Assembly (NCBI RefSeq): GCF_963855985.1
Contig: NC_087117.1
Span: 6,893,001 to 6,957,000, forward strand
DNA: 64,000 bases
Direction of reading: 5' to 3'
DNA from: Ostrinia nubilalis
Lineage: Eukaryota; Arthropoda; Insecta; Lepidoptera; Crambidae
The number at the start of each line of letters is the position of its first letter. The first letter of the stretch is position 1. Of the stretch, positions 1 through 12,994 are shown piece after piece. The notes under the pieces are model-generated. The model made no database searches. It saw only the letters and a program-made list of their open reading frames with translations, and had not been told where the DNA came from. A program made the translations under genes and the position numbers.

Positions 1-360
1 GATGCTCAGAAAAGTGACGATAATGACAGTCATGATGACAATTAAACTGCCAGAAAAGCTTCCAAAATTTTTACCTGATAACCCAATATATTATGTTGCT
101 TTCAAATCGATAAAAGTTGGCAAAATATTATGTCATCAGTTCACATAAATCGTGGGTAGCCTTCCGTTTTAAATTGAAGGGAGGATTATTTTATAAAACA
201 TGTAATTAAATACCTACTTTGTAATATTAAATTAAAATTTTACTAACTAATAAATTATAGTTGAGCATTAGGTAGCTAATATTAGGGCCTTTTAAATAAA
301 ACAAAGTGTCTGTGAGCAATAAAAGTTTTTATTTATAAAACTGAAAATTACGTTTTTTAT

Positions 361-567
361 TTCATTCTAGCTTTCCGCCCGCGTGTTTTATCTGTCACAG
401 AAAAACGTTATCGCGCGCGTCCCTGTTTCAAAATCGGGATAAAAACTATCCTATGTCCTTTCCCGGGACTCAAACTATCTCTATGCCAAATTTCATCAAA
501 ATCGGTTCAGTGGTTTAGGCGTGAAAGAGAGACAAGTTACTTTCGCATTTATAATATTAGTATAGAT
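361..567 (+). repeat. Retroelement 3'-tail repeat, copy 1
   Basis: This begins near CTAGCTTTCCGCCCGCG, passes through AAATCGGTTCAGTGGTTTAG and ends in TTTATAATATTAGTATAGAT. The same sequence recurs in reverse at about 57069-57296 and as decayed relatives near 46303-46490, 46556-46740 and 53995-54160. This type of dispersed tail is common in Lepidoptera. Its parent element is not identified here. Confidence 0.7.
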
Positions 568-767
568 TTTAATTGGTGTTTCACAAAATATTGGCTTATT
601 GCAACATATAAGGTATAAAGTGCGTGTTCGACTACCTATCAGAACATGAGTAATTCCTATATTGACTCATGTAACAGTACCTATCTATCTAGTACCTTCT
701 ATTAGTATAATATCCGTCTATTGACCGCACGATGATGAATAAAACATTGTCATTATTAAGTTTCATA

Positions 768-1050
768 CAGGATGTCCCAGAATGAGTGAATCAAACTGCA
801 ATGGGAGGTAGCTAGACTTCTGACCTAACTACTTCTAAAAATTTTAGTAAATATTAACTAATAATTGTAGTCATTGTTTGGCCGGACTGTAAACATTTTT
901 AAAAATTATGACTAGACTTCTGAGTTCAGAGTGTAGTAACAGCAGAGCTGAGAGCACATTATATTTTCTTATCATATTTTAGGGGTAGGTCAGAGGTCCA
1001 GCTACCTCCTACAGCAGTTTGATTATTGACCCAATCTAGGAGACACCCTG
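768..1050. mobile_element. Mariner-like MITE (283 bp, TA target site)
   Basis: The left end CAGGATGTCCC and right end GAGACACCCTG form imperfect terminal inverted repeats that continue inward to a shared AATCAAACTGC-like segment. TA dinucleotides flank both ends (766-767 and 1051-1052), as expected for Tc1/mariner. No transposase frame is present, so it would be nonautonomous. The larger fold-back at 25723-28970 has related ends. Confidence 0.65.
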
Positions 1051-4000
1051 TATATGTGTTTGCCTTAGAAATCATTGTTATGTTATGTACGAATGCATTT
1101 ATAGGGCTAGCACATACGCTACGGGATCAATGCCCTTCGTCCGGGCGAACTAACAATGAAACAAGTGTGCGAGGGGACTCTATTATTATGGGCAATAAAC
1201 GCAATTGTCACAACTGAATCGTTATCGTAGACTTACATAGACACATACAATAATAATGAACAATGTTGTTGTTTCTAGAATTTTCTTAGTTATAGTAGGT
1301 ACCTAATGGTTGAATAGGTAGGCCGTAGGATTTTGCGTAACTCGTTTTCCTGTACTATAGTTAAAATAAAATTACTCTGGAATGTATAACTTTAATTACT
1401 TAATTTACCTATTCAATTTTACCCAACTTAAATGAGGCAAGTTTGACAAGAAGAATATCACGAGCTAAAAAACATCACTCTTTGCATCAGAATGGCAACC
1501 GTTACTGAATGATGTATCATTCAACACTCTGCTCTAATGGATAATTCCTGGGAATTTAAACGTCCTAGTCTCTGATCAACTTAATGCTAATAAAAGTATT
1601 ATAAGCATTCTCCGCCAGTCAACCTTTGGGTCTTTTGTTATTGTAGGTAATCAGTGCGAATTTGTGCAACACAATCTATGACCTGGTGGTAGCTACTTGA
1701 AGTCATCAGCATCTGATTAAATATCACTTCAAGTGTGACAACAAAAAGCAAATATTATTGTCAACTCCAAAAACAATTGTTCAAACACACTGTTTTTGAT
1801 TTACTCACGTATTCGCGTTGTGTAAATACAGAAGATAACTTAATTGAGCGATTTAATTAACCTTTGCGGGGTTGCGATAAGTTTTAATAATAAATTAATT
1901 AAGTAATCACGTTATGTAACTTTGAATAGGGTAGGTACATTTACTTTCTATCGTTTTAGACTATTTTTTCTGATTTAACCATTAAAAAACGTGCGAAGTT
2001 GAAATATGTAGCCTTACACGACATATCGTAAGCTTTCTGAAATGATTCGAATTTCTTGATTTTTTTTACCGTAAAAACGTTCTACAAAGTAAGTAGGTAA
2101 TGGGAAAACAATGTTGATTCTCATAAGTGGAGGAGAGTGAGATATTTTAATAAATAAATTATCATTTGCCCCCAGTAGAGACGACCCTAGTGGGGGCAAC
2201 TGGGAATAATAACCCTTCTCAAATTGTAGCTTATGTACCAATGGAAACGGGGACGGGTATTCATTGTAACTTTGTAGTTGTAAAAATATAGGACTCGTAA
2301 TATTTTGTGGTTTAAGAGTAGGGTATAGAACCGGTTTTCGGACAGATCTCCTTGGCACCCTTTTTTGGTTGAGCCATTCTTGTATTCTTTATTATTCCAA
2401 TTACGCAATGCCATCAAACGCCCCATAGACGCAGAAAACAACCATAGTTCCGTTCGCAATCAAGCCCAAGGCCATGACGTTGGCTTTTTGCAACCGGACC
2501 TGCGTAGAATCATGATTGGTCGGACGAGACACAATTTAAATTTGTAATTTTGCGATGGCAGTTGAGTGCTGGGTTTTTTGTTTGTAACTACAATGCTCGG
2601 CTGTTTGTTTTCTGTAGAATATTAATCAAATTATTAATTGAATAAGGGAATAACCTAACCAGTACTTTTGCAGGTCAAAGCTAAAATACATTATTCACTT
2701 AAAATATTTTTTTAAAAGGACTTTCTGGCGGGAAAATCAAGCCGTTTTTTACAGTTGTGTATTTTAAGCTAATTTTCAATATGGATCCACCATTTAAACT
2801 TCAAATGCATTATTTTTAACTTTTAAATCATTGCAATCAAACTGGGACCACCATCAGCATTCATTCCTGCAACAAAACAATGTTTAAATAAAATTATTTT
2901 AATGACTGGACTATTAATAGAGGCGCAGTGTAAAATGTTCAAGGATATTTATTTAACTGTTTAGTTAAGTAGGAAAATTAATGTGAGTTACATTTAAAAT
3001 ATTTACTTGTAAAATAATGTTAATTAGTTTAAACAACATCTCAATTGACAACAAGTGAATGGGTATTTTATTTTACAATTAGGCGTTTTTGTTTCATAGT
3101 AAGTGAGCCAGCCAATGTCTGACTTTGGACATTTTTCCTTAACATTACTAGTCAGGTGACATTGAAATTTGAATAACTACGTCGCAATTCAATAGTTACC
3201 TACATCAAAAGTATTTCGCACTCAAAATAAAATCAAGCAAAATGTTTAAGGTGACATTGCAACCCTACCTTTTTTCAAAAATTCATTTTTATGGCGGCCA
3301 ACAGGTACCTAATAACACGAAAATAAAATTGTAACATAATAATAATAATAAATACTTATCTTATCGCTATGAAGCGATCTATTCCAGACAACCTATGAAC
3401 ATAAATTCTCAAGTAAAGAGCAACAATCCCATCCATAAAATGAACATAGCGCCACAAAAGAGTAAAAAAGATCAGTCTCAATTTTGACTGTTCTCCTAAA
3501 TTAAGATAACTACTGCTCTGGGCCAGTTAAAATGAGATATTACCTACATAAACAGTTGTACTGTGCTATAAACCCTTTCTTTATAACATTTCTCAACCCT
3601 ACCACCACCGCCACGGGGCCCAGCCCAGATTTGTTGAACTTTCTAGCACACTACTTGTTGAAATACTCTTAAATACATAGTAACGACTCAAGCAGGCCAC
3701 AAAAAAAGAATAGTAAGTAGGAATAGTAGTAAAAATCATAAAACTCATTTTTTTTGCAAATAAGCTTTTAAAAAGCACTTTTATACGTCTCAGTATTAAC
3801 CCTACCACTGCTTCGGGACAATAAATGGGCCAGTGCTGAGAAGAAGCAGCGTAAGAAAACAAGTAATCGCGAAGGGACTTTGTGTTATTTGCAAAAAAGC
3901 TAGACTTTAATAGTTTGGGGTCTTTGGGGCTAACAAAATGGCGTCATGTGCTACAAAACAACGCATAAACTCAAATTAATCTCAGTCATACATTGTGACT

Positions 4001-5361
4001 TATGGTGGGTCTGAAATATAATAAAATTCAACCTATGAGAGACCTCAAAATTATGCTTGAAAACGCGTCTCAGTCCAAGACTAGTTGAGGTAGAAAGATG
4101 TAAAGTTAAACCGAGTCTATAGTAGAAAGGAAAGGAATTGTATCATGGTGTCTATTTTGACTATTGTTTATTTCTAGGGGATTCTTTCACAATATCTCGC
4201 TAGCTAGTTCGCACTTATTGCGTGTAATGTAAGCTATAAATTTCTGTACTTTATTGAAAGAGGCTGACAAAGGTGACGGAGTTTCTTCCGCCACTTCTTC
4301 TCAGCACCAGCCCATATGTTGTCCCGAAGTGGTGGTAGGGCAAGCTATATTTGGGACGCGTATAATTGCCCTAGAAAGGGCCTATGTACTGAATAAACTA
4401 TTTGAATTTATCACGCTTACCGCATCTGTTTCTACTATGCGTGCTGACCGACTTTAGTTCGTGACGTAGACGTTACGCAAGCTGGTTCGCTGTTTGCCTC
4501 TGGTAAAGCTAGAGGCTTTGTGATTTTGCCATGAGTGAGGTCGATGCTGACTTTACTAGCACTGGTGTTTACTCGAAAACGTGTAACGCGATACTCGAAT
4601 GTAATTCTATTCATCATGGTTCATTCAATTAAGTTTTTGTGAAAGAGGCGGAGACTGGGACATTTTTGTAAATTAATTCCCACTTGCCCCCAGTAGGGTG
4701 ACACTGGAGGGGACAACTGGGAATAACCCATGAATACCAGCGCATTGTGTAGTAGGGTCAGGTGTCCAAAATTCAACATCTTACTTTACTACAGCCTTAG
4801 TTTTTACTGATAGAAGTCAAATTCTTTAACTACTATAGGTAATTTAATAGGATACTGAGGCGTCCAGTTTTTAAAATTAACATGTTGATATAATTTATTA
4901 GAAAAAAATAAATAAAACGCTTGGCCTGTTGCAAGGTTGCAACCACAAAGACAGCCTTGGGGTTAGTCAACTCCAGCTAAATCGTGTTCTCTGAACACGG
5001 AATCGTTTTTTTTTCGCGAAATTGATAATAATAATGAGGGAAGTATGAATATAGTTTAAAATAAACATACTATTGTATCATTTATATGGCCCTTTGTTGC
5101 CACAACAAAAAATGACATTGGCTCATATTCCAAGAACTTTACACAAAGATGTTATACTGAAACGAACATTGCCAGAGTGCGATAAGAAGGTTACAGATGA
5201 TAACCCGCTTATCAGAACCGTTGCAACATAAAATAGGTTGGCGATAACGGTATACGGACGGGGTGTTAGGTAAATAATGGTGGATTGAACTGGCCAACCC
5301 GTCTGCTGGCCAGCGTGGGGAGTGTAGAACAAATCCTCCATTTGCTTCTAGTCAGAGGGTG

Positions 5362-5557
5362 AGGCCGCTTGTAAACATCCGTTTTTTTGACCGGACAACG
5401 GCCCGATTTTTTCACCGGATTTAGCGGTGGCGTATGGTTTATAATGAACGTGTGCACATGCATCGGACATGGGTCCGGCGAGAAAATTGACAGCAAAGGA
5501 TATCCGTTTTTTGACGGTCCGTCGTCCGGTGAAAAAACGGATGTCTACAAACGGCCT
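5362..5557. mobile_element. Short MITE with terminal inverted repeats
   Basis: The left AGGCCGCTTGTAAACATCCG and right end (reverse complement AGGCCGTTTGTAGACATCCG) pair, and the pairing continues through the CCGTTTTTT..CCGGA segment. The total is about 196 bp with no coding capacity. The superfamily is not determined because the target-site duplication is unclear. Confidence 0.6.
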
Positions 5558-5803
5558 GACATGTATGGTACTTACTATGGTGAACCTATGTTAGCCATTT
5601 GAAACTTCTAACGTGAGTTCGTGTGTTCACGCAAACACTACTGAACGAATTTTTGAATTATAGGTTATAAATACACAATCACTTTAATTAGACTATAATT
5701 TTATAACAATCACGATGTTACATAGGCCCCATAGCGCCAGGAAAAACTAATATTATAAATGAATGTGAAAGTTTAACTGGAACCGATTTAGATGAAAGTT
5801 ATA

Positions 5804-6780
5804 CTGGGTGGAATTTTGTAATGCCACCTGGAGGGAAAGTACCCTTAATACTGTATATAGACAATTTTAGTCAAAGCAAACATTCCTTTATTTTTGAAAA
5901 GAAAGGGAACTGCATTCAAAGATTTTGGATTTTTTTTCGAAAATTTACTACCATACCATACAATTTTCTGTAAAATAATTACAATAACTTAAGATTTCAT
6001 GGTTTTCCTTTCATTTGATTTATCAAGTTTGTTTGAGAGATTTCATCCATATGGACTGGATCATTTAACACAACACTTGATCTTGCCAAACATATTATCA
6101 TGGGGCAGCATAGAATTGTGTGTCTATATAAATTTCTTTACTGTTTTTAACTTGATAGTTTAAGCAAATTTCGTTAATGCTGTGGATAACCTTTTTGGCC
6201 TAATTAGTTTAAGAAAAATATTTGATTTAAGTCTAATTATGTATCGGCTGTTGTTATTCCAAATAAATAAAATAAAAATAAAAATAAAACTTAACCCTAA
6301 CGATCGATGCAATAAAAATACAGGTGTAATTTTTAACATATTTTAGTTAGTTCGATTCCCGGGTGTAGCTAGGGTTGCCAACTATACTGTTTTGAACAGT
6401 ATTATACTGTTTTTCACTAAATTATACTTTTTACTATTGAACAAAAATAAAGTATACAAAATACTGTTTTCAGCTAGCATCACTAGTATCCATAGATATT
6501 TTTAAAAGTAAATGCCCAACACCACATTTAAGTACGCGTTGTAGAGCTATACTGTTTGTTTTTTTTTAATACTGTCTGTTTTCCTTCTCCGACCTCTAAT
6601 ATACTTTATATTTTGAAAGAAAAGTTGGCAACCCTAGGTGTAGCAAGCAAACTTTTGGAAATCTTTGAATGCAGTTCTATTTCTTTTTAAAAATAAAGGA
6701 ATGTTTTCTTTGAGTAAAAATTTCTATCTACAGTATTAAGAGTACTTTCCCTTCAGGTGGCATTACAAAATTCCACCCTG
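5804..6780. mobile_element. Mariner-like element with ~130-bp inverted termini
   Basis: The ends CTGGGTGGAATTTTGTAATG and CATTACAAAATTCCACCCTG are inverted and flanked by TA (5802-5803, 6781-6782). The inverted arms extend about 130 bp inward, through the GCATTCAAAGATTT / AAATCTTTGAATGC pair. The 977-bp body has no transposase, so this is probably a long-TIR nonautonomous Tc1/mariner derivative. Confidence 0.65.
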
Positions 6781-8138
6781 TATAAAGAAAGATTAAGACC
6801 CAGGGACAAAACACTGGATTGTTTTTATATCCGTTTTTCGAAGGGAACATGCGTGCAAAATTTAGTCTTCTTAGGACAGGTCTGAATTCACGCGGGAAAA
6901 ATCTAGAAAACAATACTTAAAAACTGTTTTTAAGACTAAGACTTAGTCACTAAGTTCACCTACTTTAAGGTTTCTATGAACGGCAAAGCCGCGGGATTAA
7001 ACTACACCATTGTAATGTAGATGAGTAACACATGAACATGATTTCTAATTATTCAGTCCTCAACATGACGCGTTGAAATTGAATCGGTTATCTTTTTGTG
7101 AATAACCATGAGGAAGTACCTACGAGTGTATGAATCACTATTAACCTCTTAAAACACGTGGTTCAGTAAAATCAAGTTCAATAAAATACTTGTGATATAC
7201 AAAACACTAGAAAATAAAGTGTTATTTTATCATGACATGCATTAGCCCTATTACTTAGCATTTTACCCTACTACTGAAAATGGGTTTATTTTAACATAGT
7301 ACCACCCATGTCTGTCTACCTCAAAATTATTTATTGAAGTATACTTTTGTGTAAATAAGTTTTATGGGGCAATTTAGTAATAATTATAATACAGTCTTAT
7401 TTCAATTTATTGTGCTTTCTTTAAATGTAAAATGCAGGATATTTTTTAGAGAAATAAGCGCCAAAAATAATTAAGTTTTTGAAATTGGGTATAGACAGAC
7501 CAATACCAATACTTCTTCACTTTCAAATTCAAATCAAATTTACCCAATTCAAACTGCTTTTCATTAGTCTTTAGATAATTAATTATGTTAAAATTATTGC
7601 AGATTTAGTTAAAGATTTCTTAATGTGATCTAATTTAGTGATTTTAATGTGAATAATTATAAATATTTTATGAGGTCAGCATCTTTGTATAAAAAATAAA
7701 GCTAATTAATATGAAAATGCTGTATGACTTGTGTAGATAGTCAAATAAGTAAGGAAGGTTGAATGAATTTCAAAAATAAATAAATATGAAACACAATTTG
7801 TGCAATATATGCAAGATTACATAAATAATATACATAAATAGATTTTAGGTAGCTATAACTATTTCGTAGATTACACATGCAATGAAAATGTCATGATGAC
7901 TAGAAAATATGAACAAATTATTATAATTAATCAAAGATTCTCAGGCCTGTCTAATTGGCCTTAATTTAAAACATCAAAAAAGAAGTAAATGATGAACTTT
8001 AGCTTTGAAGTATGATAAAATTCTTAGTCGAGGTATAGGATTAAATAAAATACATAACCCTCCTGGTTCAGTCGGGTAAAAAGGGAAATGAGATGAGGTT
8101 TAAAAATGATTTGCATTGAACAATCAAATGCAACTCAC

Positions 8139-8551
8139 CAGTCTGAAACATCAGGAACTGAAGTATCCATACCATATCCATTAGCTCTGGCAGTGAATTC
8201 TGGAGTCTTGACACAGCATGGGGAATGTAAGTCAAATTCTTCATTTCTGACAGTTTCTCGTCTTCAGTAGCTTCTTGGGAGGGTAGAACTCTTGCAGTGG
8301 AGCGTAAATGACATTTCTTGAGATCTTGATCTTGAGTCTTGAGCTGAAAAGTGCTCTACTCGTGAAGAGTAAAGAGCATATCCACTCACGAAGAGCGGAG
8401 TTGTGACTTTCAACCAAAAACTTTTAGAAACCTTTGTCGGACTCCGAAGAGCCCTGGGACGGGACGGGAAGAAGGATGGGACAGGGTGGGACAGGGAATG
8501 CTGCGGGCCGGCCCAGCGCAACGGCAGTCGCCGTCGCACCACCATCTTCAC
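8139..8551 (-). CDS. Uncertain minus-strand ORF, two possible exons
   Basis: On the minus strand an ATG at 8551 opens a 54-codon arginine-rich frame that reaches a consensus donor (exon end 8390, GTGAGT). A 46-nt gap ending in CACTTTTCAG leads in the same phase to a 68-codon open stretch (8343-8139), which ends at another GTGAGT donor. The predicted peptide matches no family I recognise. The 46-nt intron is unusually short, and the plus strand is also partly open between 8141 and 8270, so this may be chance. It lies downstream of the PNRC-like gene on the same strand and could be an independent gene start or noncoding transcript. Confidence 0.2.
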
Positions 8552-8744
8552 TTAAAAGTAACTTTACAAACTAATTATAAAAAACTTTGTAAAATTCCAA
8601 TATACTTGTTTTTTTTTTTGTACATCACAATATCTTCACGGACTTGCCGTGCCCGCAGCGTTTGAGATCAAATGCTCTCTGTACAAACGTATATAATCTT
8701 CAATCTTTAACAGTCGGCTTTTAAGATTACCGTATCGTTAGATT

Positions 8745-8750
8745 TTTATT
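8745..8750 (-). terminator. Candidate poly(A) signal for the PNRC-like gene
   Basis: AATAAA on the minus strand lies about 845 nt below the PNRC-like stop codon. It would give a long GC-rich 3' UTR. Other A-rich hexamers lie between, so the real cleavage site is unknown. Confidence 0.35.
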
Positions 8751-9593
8751 CTACAACTAGAATTATGTACGTCGCGCGTCCGCCACTTACATTTTATTTT
8801 TTTAAAGCTCTGTGACGGGCGAGGTAGCGGCTCGTGGACGGAGCCTCGCGGGCATCTCTCGCCGGGCGGACGGCGACGTTTACAAATAAAAATACATTGG
8901 TCTCGATAAATAAACGATACGACTAGCGGGCCCAGGCCCTGCCCGGCGCGACGAGCCTCGCACCGACACAAATACAAAATATAATATAACGCTTCATTTA
9001 TAAAAGAAATGCAACGTCCGTGCGCCTTGCACCAACAAGATGTGGCCGTTACCAACAGTAATAAAAAGCGTGGCGGCGCCACCGCCGATCGCGCGCCCGG
9101 CAGCCGCTTACAAAACAATTTTAAACTTAAGTAGAGATAGGTACATCAGTCGAATACAACTCAAAAAGTCTCATCGAGCGCGGCGGCCGGGCGGGCGGCC
9201 GACGATGCCTTGCGGAGCGCCAGGCCCTTGAGGGTGCAAGGTTCGGCGAGGGGCGCAGCGCCGGGCGGCGGCGCGGTCCGCAGCTCTGGGCACGTCCCTC
9301 CTTATTTTTTTGTGTTTTTCTCTTTTTTAAAACGGAGGCAGCGAACCCAGCAGCGGCGGGCCGCGGCGCGTCTGCACTTAACTACTAAAATTTTCACAAA
9401 ATAATACCTAACGCCGGAATTTGGTCGACGTCGGGGCGCCGCCGGGCAGCCCGGCGACACGGGACGCGCATCGCGTTACGAAATAAAAAACTTAGCACAG
9501 TAGGAACGAGGGCGCAGCCGATCGACAGAGGTCGGGTTGCGCCGCCGTGGCACTAACACTAGAGTCCGTACGCGTGGGGGCGGCGGCGGAGGC

Positions 9594-9836
9594 CTACGCT
9601 GTCACGTTGAGGAGCAGTTTGAGCGTGACGGCGCGGTCCGGCTCGGGCCGGCAGCGGCCCTCGCGGCGCCAGTGCGTGGGCGGTGGTGGCAGGGCTGCGG
9701 CGGCGGGCGCTGCGCCCCACTTGGAGCCAGCGTAGCGCTCCTCGCGCCGATCTCGGTCACGCCGCGCGCCCAGCGCTGGGATTGGAGTGCGCACCACTCG
9801 ACGGCGGCCTCGCGGCTGCTGCCCCTGGCTGTTCAT
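9594..9836 (-). CDS. PNRC-family small proline-rich protein (80 aa)
   Basis: This short intronless frame ends in a PNRC-type signature. YAGSKW (residues 35-40) is followed by the proline stretch LPPPPTHW (49-56) and a hydrophobic tail LKLLLNV (72-78). Vertebrate PNRC1/2 have the same order: an AGxKF/W block, a PxPPxHW SH3-type motif, and a short L-rich C-terminus. PNRC proteins are nuclear-receptor coactivators, and PNRC2 links Dcp1 to Upf1 in mRNA decapping and nonsense-mediated decay. Whether this insect protein does either is inference. The start is the first ATG after an in-frame TGA nine codons upstream and has a purine at -3. The N-terminal third is arginine-rich and low in complexity. 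It is shorter than human PNRC2 (139 aa), so an upstream spliced exon cannot be excluded. Confidence 0.6.
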   Translation of the reverse strand: MNSQGQQPRGRRRVVRTPIPALGARRDRDRREERYAGSKWGAAPAAAALPPPPTHWRREGRCRPEPDRAVTLKLLLNVTA

Positions 9837-10190
9837 GTCTCCACGCGTCCGGTATGGGTTTCACTTGGACGCGGACAGTTCACTTATCACTTTAGCGGTA
9901 GCTACGGCGCCTCGGAGCCGAGCGCGATTCGATCACAAAATGGACGCCTGATTCTAGCCGACACTGATGTTGCCTCGCGATCCGCCGTTTCTCGGCCTCG
10001 AACCGCTGTCGATCTACGGATGACACGTCGAAACACTGCACTGCTTCACTTTCACGACTTCGAGTCGGCAGTCGCGCTGCTAGCTCCGGTGATAATCGAT
10101 TTTAATAAGAACGTAATACGGACGCCACCTCTCCATAGTTCACACCTTCACCTCTCGATTTCGACTACGTGACGTTGGCGGCGCTCGCTG

Positions 10191-10198
10191 TATTTATG
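10191..10198 (-). promoter_or_regulatory. Possible TATA box of the PNRC-like gene
   Basis: The minus strand reads CATAAATA here, at the upstream edge of the CpG-rich block and about 355 nt before the ATG at 9836. It is placed for a start site near 10165. No clear arthropod initiator was seen. Confidence 0.3.
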
Positions 10199-11899
10199 CT
10201 CTAATGGCGGCTGCGCGGTGAACCTGCGCAGTGGGGATGTAAAGCCCTCTATGCATGAGGTCGTATATACCTGCAAATATATTCATTTTATTACGGACTT
10301 AGATTAATAAAACCTAGATGGATAGTCTTCATACAAACGCTTCGTCAAGAGTGAGGCAAAAATCTTATGTCATTAGTGTCAATTTTGTTGGGGAGTGTAG
10401 ACAGTGAAGGCGATTTTCCCGAAAGTAGGGAAATTTTTAATACGTTTTTAATTATTTTATAACTAACAAAAACAAAACGCATCATGTACTTACTTATTTA
10501 TTGAATTCAAAGTACCTACCTAATTACAATAAGATAAATCGACTGAAAAGTCTCGATTTCATAAAAAAGGAAGTGTATTTGTACGGCGAACAATTGGGAA
10601 ATAAATTTTCTTGTTACTGGTATCATTCCCGTATTTAATTTTTGAAAGCCAAATTCAAGCAAAATACGCGTCGAATCGTAGTACTTACTTATGAAATGTA
10701 ACACTGGTCACTTTCTTTAGTTTTTCTGATGTATTTAGACACCCTTTCACAGCACAAACCGTCTTAATTAATTAAAAGTCGTCGGACGTGTTTACCAATT
10801 TTTCACTTTGACAGTTCATGTGACGTTTACGAGTAAGCCATTCTGGCTTACTAAAATCTGCCTCACCTTTCGTGCACTGACTATCTATCTAGGTTTTATT
10901 AATCTAAGATTACGGAACGATTTCTTTGTATTGTTTTGGTTTTTTCACAATATAAATTTTAATAATACAAGACTTACGGAAATGCGAAGGTTATTGGAAT
11001 AAAAGACATCTTCACAATTAATATAAACTACCACCTGCACCAGTGCGTGGCAGTTTTTATTACGTGATAGTATAGTAATAAGTAGTATAAGTCCATATCT
11101 AATTTAAAATAACAACATGTTACTTAGGCCCCCCACTACGTCTTCCGGCCCGTGTTCGCCGATCGAAATCTTTTCTGCCCCGATGGCCATCAGCTCTACG
11201 AGCAATTTAGTAATTTTGTAGGTTATGTCAGTTACTTTGGCTTAATGCGATTGCGAATCACCTTATTTCTCATTCGATCACTTAAGTAAACTCCGAGCAT
11301 AGCACGCTCCCGTCGCCCTTGAGCCTTCTTATGATAATGAGCGACCAGCCGACCACGTCTCAGATCCGTATGTCATCATTGGCAATACACACTGATCAAA
11401 GACGTTCTTTGTCTTAAGACATTGTGGTATTTGGGACGTGAATAATTCTCTACCCAGCCGAGTTGAATTCGAAAATTGACCTCTTTCTCGTTATAGTTAA
11501 TAACAGCGTCAAAAAATTAAGTTATTATGGCAAATAGTGAAAATTTGAAGGTTAGTATTCTCTTACACCATACCATAAGCACTTAATTGTATGTATTAAC
11601 CTACATTCTCAAGATAGCCCAATATTACCACGAGGACAACACGGTTAAAACAAAAAGCATTGAAAAGTTTGTTTTGTGTTATGCACTAGGTACCAAACTG
11701 TATGTATGAAAATTAAGGACCTAACGTTCTATGAGTTTATTGGATACAATTTAATGACACGTGGTATTTCCTCAAAGTATAAAGTAACTAGGTCCTATTT
11801 TCTAATTACTAAACTGTACTAACCCTCTTCTGTAAAATGTTTTAATTGTTAATAAAATAAATTCTAAAATAGGTAGGATTCTATCTATCTAGGTAGGAT

Positions 11900-12350
11900 C
11901 AGTGGCGGGGCAAGACCTAAATTTGATGTGGGCAAGACAGATTTCGCGAGGCCTTGTTCTGTGGAGTGGCGACCTGAAGACGGATATTATAAAAAAAAAA
12001 AAAACGTGTCAACGGTCTATTCATTGACAGTTTCTGATTTCTTGATTCAGTGATTATTTTTAAAGGAATATTGCGCCAAAGAATAATGTTCGTCACTTAA
12101 AACCGTGTTGTTGCTTAATTTTGTGTCTGATTATGGCTGAATTTGTTTGGAAAAAAATATATTTTTTTAACTACATTGTTTAGCTATCAAGAATTTATAT
12201 TTAATAGTCAATGTTTGCATTTATTGTCGTATTGTGATATTGTCATCTCCACCTTGTATACATTTTTTCAAAATTTTTGATGCGCGAGGCCCCTTGTTCC
12301 GCGAGGCCGTAGGCGGTGGCCCACGTCGCCTACGCCTTACGCCGCCACTG
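11900..12350. mobile_element. hAT-like MITE with 8-bp target duplication
   Basis: The element begins CAGTGGCGG and ends CCGCCACTG. Identical 8-bp duplications GGTAGGAT flank it (11892-11899 and 12351-12358). CAG..CTG termini and 8-bp duplications are characteristic of hAT transposons. The 451-bp body has no transposase, so it is nonautonomous. Confidence 0.85.
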
Positions 12351-12776
12351 GGTAGGATTAATAATACTAACACACGCATGCATATACATACATTACACAC
12401 ACAACACACACTTGAAGAGCATTGTGTTAATTTGTGTAAAACTTAAATATTAGTGTCTATCCACTTAATATGGCTTCCACAGAATACCAGCATTATGCTC
12501 TAGATCCTAACCTAGAGCATAACATAAATGCTGAGTGGCTGCCATTTTGGTTCAAATTAAACTATGTATGTAACTAGGTATGTTGTAAGTAGTATAAGGA
12601 TATTAAAATTTGGACTAAATAAAAACATTTCCTTTCCTTCTTTCTTTCTTCTTTCTAAAAGAAGAGATTTTTGCTATGAAGTTTTGTACTACAATCTTTA
12701 GTTAGATTAGGTATAATGCATTGCCAAAATTCTTCTCCTAATGTAAACATGTAGGTTATAATATTATAGAAGTATC

Positions 12777-12887
12777 TCTTTAACGTTTTACATAAATATA
12801 TTGACTTGGCCATCGCACTAAATAATTTAATTTACACGTGTTTTCATGCGATTGCCAAGTCAATATATTTATGTAAAACGTTAAAGA
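12777..12887. repeat. 111-bp hairpin-forming inverted repeat
   Basis: TCTTTAACGTTTTACATAAA and its continuation (through ATATTGACTTGGC and ATCGCA) are repeated in inverted order, ending at 12887. The stem is about 40 bp with one small bulge and a roughly 30-nt loop. It may be a complete MITE or the fused termini of one. Confidence 0.75.
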
Positions 12888-12994
12888 TTTCCTGGCCTGG
12901 ACTTGGTATTACATGGATCTCACAACTTTTTACCGTAGAACAACTGAGTTGCGAGACTTGGTTTTTTTGACAAGTATTGTTTTTGATGGGATCT

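Larger units (their letters stand above)
1..8100. other. Gene-poor, transposon-rich stretch
   Basis: I see no convincing coding exon here. The open frames are short, overlap each other on both strands and lack splice context or recognisable domains. The stretch holds several nonautonomous DNA transposons and retroelement tails, listed separately, in AT-rich DNA. Confidence 0.6.
8740..10200. promoter_or_regulatory. CpG-rich island around the PNRC-like gene
   Basis: This 1.4-kb block is strikingly GC- and CpG-rich against AT-rich surroundings. It covers the PNRC-like coding exon with its presumed 5' UTR and promoter (about 9837-10200) and 3' UTR (9593-8745). Such an island is typical of a broadly expressed gene. 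The long open frames on its plus strand follow from the low stop-codon density of GC-rich DNA. Confidence 0.5.

Noticed and set aside
9537..10172. 211-aa plus-strand open frame over the CpG island
   Set aside because: Low stop density in GC-rich DNA. The opposite strand holds the conserved PNRC-type protein and its presumed 5' UTR.
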